This document shows positions 16,546 through 25,388 of a stretch of 64,000 nucleotides of DNA, piece by piece. Both the position numbers and the translations under genes were made by a program. Numbering within the stretch: position 1 is the stretch's first letter; each line of letters starts with the position of its first letter. Source of the stretch: JACDAV01 sp964626755 (lineage in GTDB: Bacteria; Chloroflexota; Limnocylindria; Limnocylindrales; CSP1-4); assembly GCA_964626755.1 (NCBI GenBank), contig CAZVGO010000042.1, positions 1 to 64,000 of the forward strand, given 5' to 3'. The notes beneath the pieces are model-generated. The model did no database searches and was not told the origin of the DNA. It was given only the letters and a program-made list of their open reading frames with translations.

Positions 16546-17819
16546 GAGACGCTCTCCTCCGGCGCGACCGGCCGCCATGCCCAGCGGCGCTCGGCGAGGG
16601 GCGCCTCCGGATCGCCCACCGTCACCCGCCGCACGCGATCCTCGCCGAAGATGAGGGCGAGCCGGGCGAGCTGCCAGCCGAGCCGGGCGTTCCGGGCGGC
16701 CTGCGGCACGAACAGCGGGAGCTGCTGACCGGCGGCCGGCCCGACGCCGGCCAGCTCCAGCTCGAGCCGGGCGACGGGGGCCGGCGGCGGGGTCCGCTCG
16801 AGCCTCGCGAGCAGCAACCTCTCGATCGCCTCCGCTTCCGCGGTCGGCTCGGGGAATCGCTGCTCGACGGTGATCCGGGGCGGGGTCCCCGGTGGCGCGA
16901 AGGCGAGGTCGAGCTCCAGCAGGAGACGGACCGCGGCGGCGGCGCAGCCCCGGGCGCGGAGCTGGTCTCCGAGCGCGCCTGCGATCCGGCGGAGGACGAA
17001 GCGGAGCGGCTCGAGGTCCGCGACGGCGGGCTCGATCGGCAGGCCGAGGGCGAGGCGCTGCGCCGCGCGGCGCGGCCGGAACGGGGTGATCTCGTCACCC
17101 CTCGCCCGGGCATGGATCCGCTCGCCCTCGACCCCGAACCGGGCGACAAGCGCCGAGCGCGGCAGCTCCGCGACTTCGCCGATCCGGCGCAGCCCGAAGC
17201 GCCGGAGGCGGGCGCGGACGTCCGGGTCGGGCGTCAGGAGGCCGACCGAGAGCGGCGCGAGATAGGCAGAGTCGCCGGCCGGCGGGACGAGGACGGGTCG
17301 CCCGGCCCGGGCATGACCGGCCGCCACGGTCGCGGCGAACCGGGTGCCGGCGATCCCCGCCCGGGGCGGGCCGGGAAGGATCGGGTCGAGGGCCGTCGCG
17401 AGTCGCTCGACGAGGCGCGGCTCGGGCCCCCACAGTCGCTCGAGCCCGTCGACCTGGACCTCGAGCAGGCCGAACGCGGGATCGCCCGGATCGACGGCGC
17501 CGGCGACGCCGGGGCTGAATCCGGCGAGCGCCTCGAACGCGGCCTCGACCGACGCCGCGTCCGCCTCCCGTGTGGGGTCGAGAAAGGCTGCCTCAGGCGC
17601 GAGGTGATGCGCCGTCCCGAGCGGGATCCCCCGACGGACGCCGAGCGCCCGGGCCGCCCCGTTCGCGTCGATCACGGTCCCGTCCGTCCAGGGCTGGCCG
17701 CCGAGGACGACCGGGCCGCTCGGGAATGACGCGGAGGCCCGGCCGGCCGGGGCTTCCTTCCAACGGGATCGGGCGAGGTCGAGCGGGAGATGAGGCCAGT
17801 AGAGGTGGAGCAGTCGCAT
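16542..17819 (-). CDS. imuB: ImuB, Y-family polymerase-like mutasome protein
   Basis: Adaptor of the ImuA-ImuB-DnaE2 translesion machinery; ImuB resembles Y-family polymerases but lacks catalytic acids and bridges DnaE2 to the sliding clamp. The 425-residue product begins MRLLHLYWPHLPLDLARSRW, where a polymerase would have the first catalytic Asp, and has the palm/finger pattern GVRRGIPLGTAHHLAPEAAF. The second acidic site is replaced by the LLEVQVDGLERLWGPEP region, and a helix-hairpin-helix-like LRRFGLRRIGEVAELP follows. GQQLPLFVPQ near residue 380 looks like a clamp-binding motif (QLPLF). It overlaps imuA by 227 bp and DUF6504 by 4 bp. Confidence 0.93.
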   Translation of the reverse strand: MRLLHLYWPHLPLDLARSRWKEAPAGRASASFPSGPVVLGGQPWTDGTVIDANGAARALGVRRGIPLGTAHHLAPEAAFLDPTREADAASVEAAFEALAGFSPGVAGAVDPGDPAFGLLEVQVDGLERLWGPEPRLVERLATALDPILPGPPRAGIAGTRFAATVAAGHARAGRPVLVPPAGDSAYLAPLSVGLLTPDPDVRARLRRFGLRRIGEVAELPRSALVARFGVEGERIHARARGDEITPFRPRRAAQRLALGLPIEPAVADLEPLRFVLRRIAGALGDQLRARGCAAAAVRLLLELDLAFAPPGTPPRITVEQRFPEPTAEAEAIERLLLARLERTPPPAPVARLELELAGVGPAAGQQLPLFVPQAARNARLGWQLARLALIFGEDRVRRVTVGDPEAPLAERRWAWRPVAPEESVS

Positions 17820-18732
17820 CGTTGTGGGTCCCGGGCAGGTGGATGGCGGGGGCCTCGGTGAAAGGTGCGTCGACGCGTGCGTCGAGCAGCCCGTGGAGGA
17901 GCTCGTCGTGGCGGAGGCAGGCGTCGCGCTCGCCGCCGTCGGCGTAGAGGATCCGCAGTTCCGCCCGCCTCCCCGGCGGGCCGAATCGGTTCCGCGCGAC
18001 CACCACCTCCGTCCGCTGGCCGACGACGTCGCGACCGAGGCGGATCCAGGCGCGCCGGGCGAGCTCCAGCCGGAGGCCGGTCGACTCCGCGACGGCGTTG
18101 CCGAGCCCGCCCCGCGAGGTGGGCGGCTCGAGGAGGACGAGAAGCGTGGCGGACCGCCGGGCGAGCGCGGCGAGGCGGTGGAGACGATCGGCGACGCGGG
18201 CGGGCCGCGCGCCCCGCTCGAGTCGAGGCGGCAGGTCGATGACGAGGAGGTCCACCGCCCGGCCACCCAGGAGGCTGCCCGCGATCGACAGGCCCTCGTC
18301 GAGGCCGTCCGGCGTGACGACGACGAGCCACTCGAGACGGACTCCGCGGGCGACCGCCTCGACCGGGTCGAAGCTCCGGCCGGCGTCCAGCCAGGCGACG
18401 ATCGAACCGCTCGCCTGGGCCTCCGCGACGAGGCGGAGCGCGAGGGTCGTCTTGCCGCTCCAGCCCTCCCCCCGCAGCGCGACGCTCGCCGAGCGCGGTA
18501 GCCCGCCGGGACCGAGGATCGCGTCGAGCGCCGCGAACCCGGTCGAGACGACCCCGTCCGGCGCATCGGGAGGGGCGGCCTCCGGCAACTCCTCCGGCAG
18601 CGGCGCGGTCGCGAGCGCGCCGACGACCTCCCCGACCTCTCCGGCCACCCCCGCCACCCGGGGAGCTGCCGCGCCCCAGCGCGACCGGAGGGTCGCGAGA
18701 GCCGCCGTCACGTCCGGGGAGAGGCTCGCCAT
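17593..18732 (-). CDS. imuA: ImuA, RecA-like mutasome protein
   Basis: RecA-related ATPase-fold partner of ImuB in SOS-induced mutagenesis. The 379-residue product has the Walker A motif GEGWSGKT (88-95), a VDLLVIDLPPRL Walker B-like strand, and the LEPPTSRGGLGNAVAESTGLRL region typical of ImuA. The last 75 residues are Arg/Pro-rich and come from reading through imuB in another frame, giving a 227-bp overlap. Function of this tail is doubtful. The ATG lies 9 bp past a TATAAT element, so the mRNA is probably leaderless. LexA control is implied by the operator in the promoter spacer. Confidence 0.92.
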   Translation of the reverse strand: MASLSPDVTAALATLRSRWGAAAPRVAGVAGEVGEVVGALATAPLPEELPEAAPPDAPDGVVSTGFAALDAILGPGGLPRSASVALRGEGWSGKTTLALRLVAEAQASGSIVAWLDAGRSFDPVEAVARGVRLEWLVVVTPDGLDEGLSIAGSLLGGRAVDLLVIDLPPRLERGARPARVADRLHRLAALARRSATLLVLLEPPTSRGGLGNAVAESTGLRLELARRAWIRLGRDVVGQRTEVVVARNRFGPPGRRAELRILYADGGERDACLRHDELLHGLLDARVDAPFTEAPAIHLPGTHNDATAPPLLASSPARPRPIPLEGSPGRPGLRVIPERPGRPRRPALDGRDRDRRERGGPGARRPSGDPARDGASPRA

Positions 18733-18741
18733 CGGACCGTC

Positions 18742-18769
18742 ATTATAGAACAGATGTTCTACTCGTCAA
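18742..18769 (-). promoter_or_regulatory. imuA promoter with embedded LexA-type SOS box
   Basis: On the minus strand -35 TTGACG (18764-18769) and -10 TATAAT (18742-18747) are separated by 16 bp. The spacer holds GAAC-AGAT-GTTC (18748-18759), part of the wider palindrome TAGAACAGATGTTCTA. LexA bound here would block polymerase directly. The ATG follows 9 bp after the -10, implying a leaderless mRNA. Confidence 0.85.
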
Positions 18770-18808
18770 CCTACCACGCACCCGCTGCGTACGTGGCACG
18801 TGCGCTCG

Positions 18809-19699
18809 TCAGGCGAGGGCAACCGCCGCCAGGCCCGCTGCGATCCCGGCCAGTCCCAGCCACTGCGTCGGCCTGAGGCGCTCACCGAGGAACGCCACCG
18901 CGACGACGACCGCGACCGCCGGCCCGAACGAGCTGGCGAGGCCTACGAGCCACGTCTCCGAGCGCTCCAGGCCGATCGCGAACGAGACGAGACCCACGAC
19001 GTCGAGGAGGCCGGCCGCAACCGCGATCCCGATCACGCTGGGCGACCGCCGCTGGGGCGCCTCGAGGAGCGGCGCCATCCACCGTGGCCGCAAACCGAGG
19101 CCGATCCCGAGCAGGCTCCAGCCGACGGCGACCTGCGTGATCCGGGCGAGAAGAATCAGTGGCAGCCAGCCCGTGATGTCGATCGCCTCGGCCGAGCCGA
19201 CGGTCATGATCGCGAACAGCACGAGCGCGACCATCGCGAACGCCACCCCGCGGCCGACGATCCGCGCGCTTCGGAGCCCTCCGTCGAAGACGAGCCCGGC
19301 GAAGACCACGCCGATCGTCGCGAGCGCCGCGCCGGCGGCCTGACCCGGCGACAGCGACTCGCCCCGGACGATCACCGCGAGGACGACGGTCAGACCGCCG
19401 TACGCAGCCGTGATCGGGCTGACGACGGACAGCGGACCGATCCGCAACGCAGTAAAGAAGGACAGATAGGCGCCCGCGCCGGCGAGCCCGACGAGGACTC
19501 CAGCGAGGATCGCCCGCGGGTCGGTCGGCGGCCCTTCCCCGAGCGCCAGCGCGACGACCACGAGGACGGCGGCACCGGCGAGCTGGCTCGCGGCGAGTAC
19601 CCGCAGGCTACCCAGACGCTGCCCCGCGATCGCGGCGCACACGTCGGTCAGGCCCCACATCAGGGCCGCGCCGAGGCCAAACAGAAGACCCGGTGGCAT
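18809..19699 (-). CDS. EamA/DMT-superfamily transporter
   Basis: A 296-residue integral membrane protein with about ten hydrophobic helices in two EamA repeats. The first starts GLLFGLGAALMWGLTDVCAA and includes the ALRIGPLSVVSPITAAYG signature; the second includes LLDVVGLVSFAIGLE and SFGPAVAVVVAVAFLGERLR. The family exports or imports diverse metabolites, and substrate cannot be guessed. The ATG at 19699 begins right at helix one. It lies upstream of imuA in the same direction but behind a separate promoter. Confidence 0.9.
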   Translation of the reverse strand: MPPGLLFGLGAALMWGLTDVCAAIAGQRLGSLRVLAASQLAGAAVLVVVALALGEGPPTDPRAILAGVLVGLAGAGAYLSFFTALRIGPLSVVSPITAAYGGLTVVLAVIVRGESLSPGQAAGAALATIGVVFAGLVFDGGLRSARIVGRGVAFAMVALVLFAIMTVGSAEAIDITGWLPLILLARITQVAVGWSLLGIGLGLRPRWMAPLLEAPQRRSPSVIGIAVAAGLLDVVGLVSFAIGLERSETWLVGLASSFGPAVAVVVAVAFLGERLRPTQWLGLAGIAAGLAAVALA

Positions 19700-19767
19700 G
19701 GCCGCGAAGCGTAGTGGGAAGGGTGCCGCCGGGCCGATCTGTGTCGTCGGCCGGGACCGGACCCCGT

Positions 19768-19776
19768 GCTAAACTC
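19768..19776 (+). promoter_or_regulatory. Extended -10 element of tRNA-Ala(CGC)
   Basis: TGCTAAACT ends 11 bp before the tRNA. It matches the TGCTAnAnT pattern seen before tRNA-Ala(GGC) and gap. Confidence 0.45.
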
Positions 19777-19787
19777 GCCGTCCGGCG

Positions 19788-19862
19788 GGGATGTAGCTCA
19801 GTTGGCAGAGCACCGCGTTCGCATCGCGGGGGTCAGGGGTTCGAGTCCCCTCATCTCCACCA
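19788..19862 (+). tRNA. tRNA-Ala, anticodon CGC, CCA encoded
   Basis: Full cloverleaf: acceptor GGGGATG pairs with CATCTCC, D-arm GCTC...GAGC, anticodon stem CCGCG/CGCGG with loop TTCGCAT (anticodon CGC, codon GCG), T-arm AGGGG-TTCGAGT-CCCCT, discriminator A and an encoded CCA at 19860-19862. It sits alone between the EamA gene and the YgjP-like gene. Confidence 0.95.
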
Positions 19863-19884
19863 CACCGCGGCTCAGTCGGACGGC

Positions 19885-20694
19885 TCAGGCCGGCTCGAGC
19901 GCCTCGTGTAGCTCGAGCGAGTGGGCAGCGAGCCAGCGCCGCCACTCGACGTGGTCCGGCCGGCGCGATGCGACGAGCGCCCAGAACCGCGGGCCGTGGC
20001 CGAACACGCGGAGGTGGGCGAGCTCGTGGACCACGACTGTCTCGAGTGCCTGGGGCGGGGCAAGAACGAGCCGCCACGAGAACGACAGGCGACCCTCGCG
20101 CGAGGCGCTCCCCCACCTGCTTCGTGGGTCGCGCAACGCGAAGCCGGCCGGCTTCACTTTCAATGCGGCCGCATGGAGCGCAATCTCCCGCTCGAGCGCG
20201 GTCTGCGCCCGGTCGCGGAACCAGTCGACGAGGACGGCCGACACGGCGCGCCGGTCGCGGGCCGCCAGGCGGACGATCAGCTCGTCGCCGTCGGCGGATC
20301 CCTCGCGGGAAACCCGTGAGCGGCGGGCGGGTGCTTCTGCGTCGGTCGCCGGCACGACACGCAGGCGGTGCATGTCGCCGCGGAAGCGGATCCGGGCACC
20401 GTCCGCGACCCCGCCTCGCTGGGCCAGCTCGGCCCGCTGCCGCGCGTGGCTCGTCAGGTGGCGGCGCAGCCACGCCTCGCGCTCGCGGAGGAACGACTCG
20501 ACCATCGGTTCCGGGCGCGCCCACCCACGGCGGGTCGGCGGCGGAATGCTGACGATGACGCCGTCGAGGGGATCGATCGTGACACGCAGCCGGCGGGATC
20601 TCGGGGATCGGCGGACGACGTAGTCGATCGGGCCGCCGGGCAGCTCGAGTGTCGCGGGGGCGACGGCCACGTCGAGCGCGGCGCGACGGCTCAC
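19885..20694 (-). CDS. YgjP-like zinc metallopeptidase (DUF45)
   Basis: A predicted cytoplasmic metallopeptidase of the YgjP/DUF45 group, related to SprT/WLM peptidases. The 269-residue product ends with the conserved block RWGSASREGRLSFSWRLVL, then VVVHELAHLRVFGHGPRFW, where HELAH plus the following His are the zinc ligands. The family pattern IDYVVRRSPRSRRLRVTIDP is at the N-terminus. The GTG at 20694 overlaps the stop of the deacylase gene (GTGA), so the two are probably co-translated. The Ala/Arg-rich middle is somewhat longer than usual. Substrates of the family are not well defined. Confidence 0.88.
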   Translation of the reverse strand: MSRRAALDVAVAPATLELPGGPIDYVVRRSPRSRRLRVTIDPLDGVIVSIPPPTRRGWARPEPMVESFLREREAWLRRHLTSHARQRAELAQRGGVADGARIRFRGDMHRLRVVPATDAEAPARRSRVSREGSADGDELIVRLAARDRRAVSAVLVDWFRDRAQTALEREIALHAAALKVKPAGFALRDPRSRWGSASREGRLSFSWRLVLAPPQALETVVVHELAHLRVFGHGPRFWALVASRRPDHVEWRRWLAAHSLELHEALEPA

Positions 20695-22310
20695 CCGCCC
20701 CGGCGGAGCAGGCGACCCGGCCGCTGCCCCGTCTCCCATCCCGCGAGGACCGCCGCGCGGCCGTTCACGATGACGTCGTCGATCCCGTTCGGGTGGATGG
20801 CCGGCTGCTCGTACGTGGCCTTGTCCGCGACCGTCGCCGGATCGAAGACGACGATGTCCGCGAATGCGCCCGTGCGAACAACGCCCCGGTCGACGAGCCC
20901 GATCCGGCTCGCCGGGACGGACGTCATCTTCGCGATCGCCGTCTCGAGCGGCAGCGTCCGCCGGCCGCGAACGTACCGACCGAGCACCCTGGCGGTCGTA
21001 CCGTACGTCCGAGGATGGGGCACTCCGACGTCGAGGATCGGGTCTCCGGGTCGCCGGCCCTCGGCATCCGTGCAGACCGCGATCCACGGCACGCGAAGGA
21101 TCGCCGTGACGTCCGCCTCGTCCATGCAGTCGATGACGATCGACGTCTCGAGCCGGTCGTCGACGAGGATGTCGAACGCGACGTCCGCGGCATCGGCCCC
21201 GACTTCCCTCGCGATCGCGGCAATGCTCCGACCGGCCCAGTCGACGTGGTTCGCCGACCACGAGACCTTGATCGCCGCCCAGCCCGGATCAGAAGCCACG
21301 TTCTCCCAGCCGGAGACGCCGCGCTCGATCTCCGAGCCGACGCGGGCCCGAACCCCGGGGTCGTTGAGGGCAGCGACACACTCGTCGACGCCGAGCGCGA
21401 GGAGGGCCGGCGGCAGGACCACGGCGAGACTCGTCGCGGCCGCGGTGTACGGGTACTGGTCGGCGGCGACGTCGACGCCTGCGGCGCGGGCGTGCTCGAG
21501 CCGCTCGATGGCCTCCGGGCCGCGGCCCCACACGGCGCGGGCGCCCGCCTTGAGGTGCGACACCTGGAGCCGCGCTCCGACGCCCGCAGCCCGGGTCGTG
21601 TCGATCGCCTCGTCGAGCGCGTCGAACAGGCCGCCGGACTCGTTCCGCATGTGAGTGGCGTAGACCCCGCCTCGCTGGGCGGCCGTCCGGACGAGCTCGA
21701 CGATCTCGCCCGCTGTGGCGTGGACGCCCGGTGCGTAGATCAGGCCAGTCGACAACCCGAAGGCTCCCGCCTCGAGCGCCGCCTCGAGCGCGCGGGTCAT
21801 CGCCGCCAGCTCCTCTGCCGAAGGCGGGCGCGCCTCGCTCCCCAGGACGGAGCCGCGGATCGTCCCGTGACCTGCGAGGAACGCGACATTCGGTCCGAGG
21901 CGCTCCGACTCCACCGCCTCGAGGTACTCCGCGAAGCTCGACCAGCGCGCCGTCACCCGGTGGACCCGCAGCTCGAGCTCCACGAGCTCGCGGCCGGTCG
22001 GCGTGATGGGTGCGACCGTCGATCCGCAGTTGCCGGACACCTGGGTCGTGAAGCCCTGCCGGAGGTGGCTCGCGAGCGCGCCGTCGACGAACAGCGACAC
22101 GTCCGAGTGACCGTGGGGATCGATAAAGCCCGGGCAGACGACGCGGCCGCTGGCATCGATCTCCTGGCGGACGTCCCCCGTCGCGACCGCGGACAGGTCG
22201 CCGATGGCCGCGATCCGGTCGCCCGCGATGCCGACGTCGGCCGGAACACCCGGACTGCCGGTCCCATCGACGAGCGTCCCGCCGCGGATCAGGAGGTCGA
22301 ACGCGGTCAT
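20691..22310 (-). CDS. N-acyl-D-amino-acid deacylase (D-aminoacylase) family amidohydrolase
   Basis: A metal-dependent amidohydrolase, probably removing acyl groups from D-amino acids or related peptides. The 539 residues show FDLLIRGGTLVDGTG at the N-terminus, the metal site GFIDPHGHSD, the family cysteine in SGNCGSTVAP, STGLIYAPG, THMRNESGG and SHLKAGARAVWG, and the C-terminal GRPGAFADIVVFDP-type strand (RTGAFADIVVFDP). The ATG at 22310 begins just before the beta strand that opens the family. An ATG further upstream (22376) would add 22 unrelated residues. It is coupled to the YgjP-like gene downstream. Confidence 0.9.
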   Translation of the reverse strand: MTAFDLLIRGGTLVDGTGSPGVPADVGIAGDRIAAIGDLSAVATGDVRQEIDASGRVVCPGFIDPHGHSDVSLFVDGALASHLRQGFTTQVSGNCGSTVAPITPTGRELVELELRVHRVTARWSSFAEYLEAVESERLGPNVAFLAGHGTIRGSVLGSEARPPSAEELAAMTRALEAALEAGAFGLSTGLIYAPGVHATAGEIVELVRTAAQRGGVYATHMRNESGGLFDALDEAIDTTRAAGVGARLQVSHLKAGARAVWGRGPEAIERLEHARAAGVDVAADQYPYTAAATSLAVVLPPALLALGVDECVAALNDPGVRARVGSEIERGVSGWENVASDPGWAAIKVSWSANHVDWAGRSIAAIAREVGADAADVAFDILVDDRLETSIVIDCMDEADVTAILRVPWIAVCTDAEGRRPGDPILDVGVPHPRTYGTTARVLGRYVRGRRTLPLETAIAKMTSVPASRIGLVDRGVVRTGAFADIVVFDPATVADKATYEQPAIHPNGIDDVIVNGRAAVLAGWETGQRPGRLLRRGG

Positions 22311-22338
22311 CTGCCGCGCATGGTGCCAGACTGCGCCG

Positions 22339-22473
22339 ATGACGATCGAGGGCCTCCGACGCCGGGCCGCGCTCACCGCCGCCGTCGTGCTCCTCGTGTC
22401 CGGCTGCGGCGTCGCCTCGACCAGGGGCGACGAGTTCAGCGGCCCGTTCTACGCGTACGTTTCGGTTCGGTAA
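22339..22473 (+). CDS. Small predicted lipoprotein (44 aa)
   Basis: MTIEGLRRR, a hydrophobic core and lipobox LLVSGC, then a short exposed segment (GVASTRGDEFSGPFYAYVSVR). Mature length would be only about 22 residues. It reads divergently from the deacylase and ends just before the tRNA-Ala(GGC) promoter. No family is recognised, and translation is plausible because of the well-formed lipobox. Confidence 0.5.
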   Translation: MTIEGLRRRAALTAAVVLLVSGCGVASTRGDEFSGPFYAYVSVR

Positions 22474-22495
22474 GCACGGCCAAGCGAGGCCCGTT

Positions 22496-22504
22496 TGCTA
22501 TACT
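22496..22504 (+). promoter_or_regulatory. Extended -10 element of tRNA-Ala(GGC)
   Basis: TGCTATACT lies 14 bp before the tRNA and has the same TGC-plus-TAnAnT layout as at the other tRNA-Ala and gap. Confidence 0.5.
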
Positions 22505-22518
22505 CCCGCCTCCGGCGT

Positions 22519-22594
<76 letters not shown>

Positions 22595-22624
22595 ACAAAC
22601 CACTGACCCTCGCCGACACCACGG

Positions 22625-22647
22625 ACCCCTCGCCGGCGGCGGGGGGT
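22625..22647 (+). terminator. GC-rich hairpin between tRNA-Ala(GGC) and leuS
   Basis: ACCCCTCGCC pairs with GGCGGGGGGT (one G-U pair) around a 3-base loop and is followed by TTTC. It lies 30 bp after the tRNA and 20 bp before the leuS start, and could end the tRNA transcript or attenuate into leuS. Confidence 0.6.
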
Positions 22648-22667
22648 TTCGCATATCGAGAAGCGCC

Positions 22668-25286
22668 GTGACCGCTCCGACCGACCGCAAGAAGAAGTCC
22701 GCCACGAACGCCGGCCCGAAGCCTGGGCAGCCCGGGCGCGCCCGGGTCGAGCGCTACGACGCGCCGGCCATCGAACCGCGCTGGCAGAAGCGCTGGGCGG
22801 AGCAGGGGCTGTCGCGGACGAACCTCGCTGACAACTCCCGCCCGAAGTTCTATCTCCTGACGATGTACCCGTACCCGTCGGGCGACATCCACATCGGCCA
22901 CTGGTACATCATCACGCCGACCGACGCCATCGCCCGATTCCACCGGATGCACGGCAAGAACGTGTTCCTGCCGATCGGCTTCGACGCGTTCGGCCTGCCG
23001 GCGGAGAACGCCGCCATCTCGCGCGGAATCAACCCCCGCGAATGGACCATGGCGAACATCGACGTCATGCGCCGCCAGCTGCGGATGATGGGCGCGACGT
23101 TCGACTGGGACGCCGAGGTCGTCACCGCGGATCCGGACTACTACCGCTGGAACCAGTGGCTGTTCCTGCGCTTCCTCGAGGCGGGCCTGGCGTATCGCGC
23201 GACGTCGGCGGTCGACTGGTGCCCGAACGACGGGACGCTCGCCCGTGAGCAGGTCGAGGGCGCCGATCGCCACTGCTGGCGCTGCGGGGCGAAGGTCGAG
23301 AAGCGTGACCTCCCACAGTGGTACCTGAAGGTGACGAAGTACGCCGACGAGCTGCTCGACTTCGGTGGCCTCGACTGGCCGGAGCCGATCAAGATCATGC
23401 AAACGAACTGGATCGGTCGCTCGGAAGGCGGCGAGATCGTGTTCACGACCGCTCCGGACGACGAGCCATCGGGCGCACCCGATGGCTACCAGCCGGGGGG
23501 CGACGATCTGCGTGTGTTCACGACCCGACCGGACACGCTCTTCGGCGCGACGTTCATGGTCCTCGCCCCCGAGCACCCGCTCGTCCCGAAGCTGACCCAC
23601 CCGGACCGCCGGACGGAGGTCGAGGCGTACGTCGCGGCCGCCCGGGCGGCGACGGAGATCGAGCGCCTGTCGACCGACCGGGCGAAGACCGGCGTCCGTC
23701 TCGGTGCCGACGCGATCAACCCCGTCAACGACGAGCGGATCCCGATCTTCGTGGCCGACTATGTCCTCGCGACGTACGGGACCGGCGCGATCATGGCGGT
23801 CCCCGCCCACGACGAGCGTGACTACGAGTTCGCGGTGAAGTTCGGGCTGTCGATCCGGCGCGTCGTCGCGGCCCCAGGCACGGAGGATGCGCCGCTCGAG
23901 GGCGCCTACGAGGCGCACGCGGCCGACGAGGTCCTCGTCAACAGCGGCAAGTTCAGCGGGTTGCCCGCCAACGAGGGCGGTCGGAGGATCGTCGAGCGGC
24001 TCGCCCGGGACGGGCGGGCGAAGCCGGCTGTCACATACCGGCTCCGCGACTGGCTGATCAGCCGCCAGCGCTACTGGGGCACGCCAATCCCGGTCATCCA
24101 CTGCGAGCGGGACGGGATCGTGCCGGTCCCCGAGAAGGACCTGCCGGTGCTGCTACCGGACAAGGTCGATTACGCCGGCAGCGGCGTGAACCCGCTGACC
24201 CGCGACGAGTCGTTCCGCGACGTGACCTGCCCCCGCTGCGGCGGACCCGCCCGCCGCGAGACGGACACGATGGACACGTTCATCGACTCGTCCTGGTACT
24301 GGTACCGCTACCTGTCGCCCCATTTCACAGAGGGCCCGTTCGACCCCGACATGGTCGAGACCTGGACCCCTGTCGACCAGTACACCGGCGGCGCCGAGCA
24401 CGCGGTGATGCACCTGCTCTACGCCCGCGAGTTCACGAAGATGATGCGCGACGTCGGCGTGATCGCCCAGAACGAGCCGTTCCAGCGGCTGTTCAACCAG
24501 GGCCAGATCCTCGGCCAGGACGGCGAGCGGATGTCGAAGTCGCGGGGCAACGTCGAGGATCCCGACGAGCTGGTCGCGCGCTACGGCGCCGACACGATCC
24601 GCCTGTTCCTGATGTTCATGGGCCCGTGGGACCAGGGCGGGCCGTGGAGCCCGGCCGGGATCGGGGGCGTCCACCGCTTCCTCAGCCGGGTCTGGACGAT
24701 CGCCATCGACCCGACGGGCTCGGAGCCCGGCGACCCGGAGAGCGGGAAGCTGCCTGCCGGCGAGGACGAGGCAGCCGCCCGGACGACCTTGCGCCGCGCC
24801 GCGCACCGGACACTGAAGGTCGTCACCGGCGAATACGAGGCGTTCAAGTTCAACACGATGGTCGCCCACCTCATCGAGCTGGCGAACACGCTGATGCGCT
24901 ACCGGGGCACGAGCATCGCCGGGACGCCCGAGTGGGACGGCGCGGTCCGGCTTCTCCTCCTGATGCTTGCCCCGGCTGCGCCGCACATCACCGAGGAGCT
25001 GTGGTCTCGCCGGCTCGCCGCGACCGGGGCGGAGTGGTCGTCGATCCACACCGAACGGTGGCCGGACGTCGACGAGATCGCCGCCGCGGCGGACACGCGC
25101 GAGGTGCCGGTCCAGGTGAACGGCAAGGTCCGTGACCGGGTTACGGTCCCGGCCGGGATCAGCGAGATCGAGCTGGAGCAGATCGTTCTGGCGCGGGACA
25201 AGGTCAGGGCCGCCCTCGCCGGTCGCGAACCCTCGCGAATTGTCCACGCCGGCGGCGGCCGGCTCGTGAACATCGTCGTGCGCTGA
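22668..25286 (+). CDS. leuS: Leucyl-tRNA synthetase
   Basis: Charges tRNA-Leu. The 872-residue bacterial-type enzyme has YPYPSGDIHIGHW (HIGH at 75-78), the zinc-like CWRCGAKVEKRDLPQW segment, the CP1 editing domain with TTRPDTLFGATFMVLAPEHPL and TGAIMAVPAHDERDYEFA, QRYWGTPIPVIHC, TDTMDTFIDSSWY, and the KMSKS loop as ERMSKSRGN. The C-terminal strand VQVNGKVRDRVTVPAG closes it. The GTG at 22668 gives the usual length. The first 25 residues (Lys/Pro-rich) are a little longer than common, so the exact start is not certain. Confidence 0.97.
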   Translation: MTAPTDRKKKSATNAGPKPGQPGRARVERYDAPAIEPRWQKRWAEQGLSRTNLADNSRPKFYLLTMYPYPSGDIHIGHWYIITPTDAIARFHRMHGKNVFLPIGFDAFGLPAENAAISRGINPREWTMANIDVMRRQLRMMGATFDWDAEVVTADPDYYRWNQWLFLRFLEAGLAYRATSAVDWCPNDGTLAREQVEGADRHCWRCGAKVEKRDLPQWYLKVTKYADELLDFGGLDWPEPIKIMQTNWIGRSEGGEIVFTTAPDDEPSGAPDGYQPGGDDLRVFTTRPDTLFGATFMVLAPEHPLVPKLTHPDRRTEVEAYVAAARAATEIERLSTDRAKTGVRLGADAINPVNDERIPIFVADYVLATYGTGAIMAVPAHDERDYEFAVKFGLSIRRVVAAPGTEDAPLEGAYEAHAADEVLVNSGKFSGLPANEGGRRIVERLARDGRAKPAVTYRLRDWLISRQRYWGTPIPVIHCERDGIVPVPEKDLPVLLPDKVDYAGSGVNPLTRDESFRDVTCPRCGGPARRETDTMDTFIDSSWYWYRYLSPHFTEGPFDPDMVETWTPVDQYTGGAEHAVMHLLYAREFTKMMRDVGVIAQNEPFQRLFNQGQILGQDGERMSKSRGNVEDPDELVARYGADTIRLFLMFMGPWDQGGPWSPAGIGGVHRFLSRVWTIAIDPTGSEPGDPESGKLPAGEDEAAARTTLRRAAHRTLKVVTGEYEAFKFNTMVAHLIELANTLMRYRGTSIAGTPEWDGAVRLLLLMLAPAAPHITEELWSRRLAATGAEWSSIHTERWPDVDEIAAAADTREVPVQVNGKVRDRVTVPAGISEIELEQIVLARDKVRAALAGREPSRIVHAGGGRLVNIVVR

Positions 25287-25388
25287 AGGCGTGGCACTGC
25301 TGAAGCCACAGACCTGGGATGCCGTCCTGGGCGAGCACGATTCGGCCATAGCCGCCGCCGCGCGATACCCGCCGCTCGCCCTGCGCGA

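Noticed and set aside
18800..19714. 304-codon plus-strand frame
   Set aside because: Antisense to the EamA transporter. The charged composition is what reversed hydrophobic codons give.
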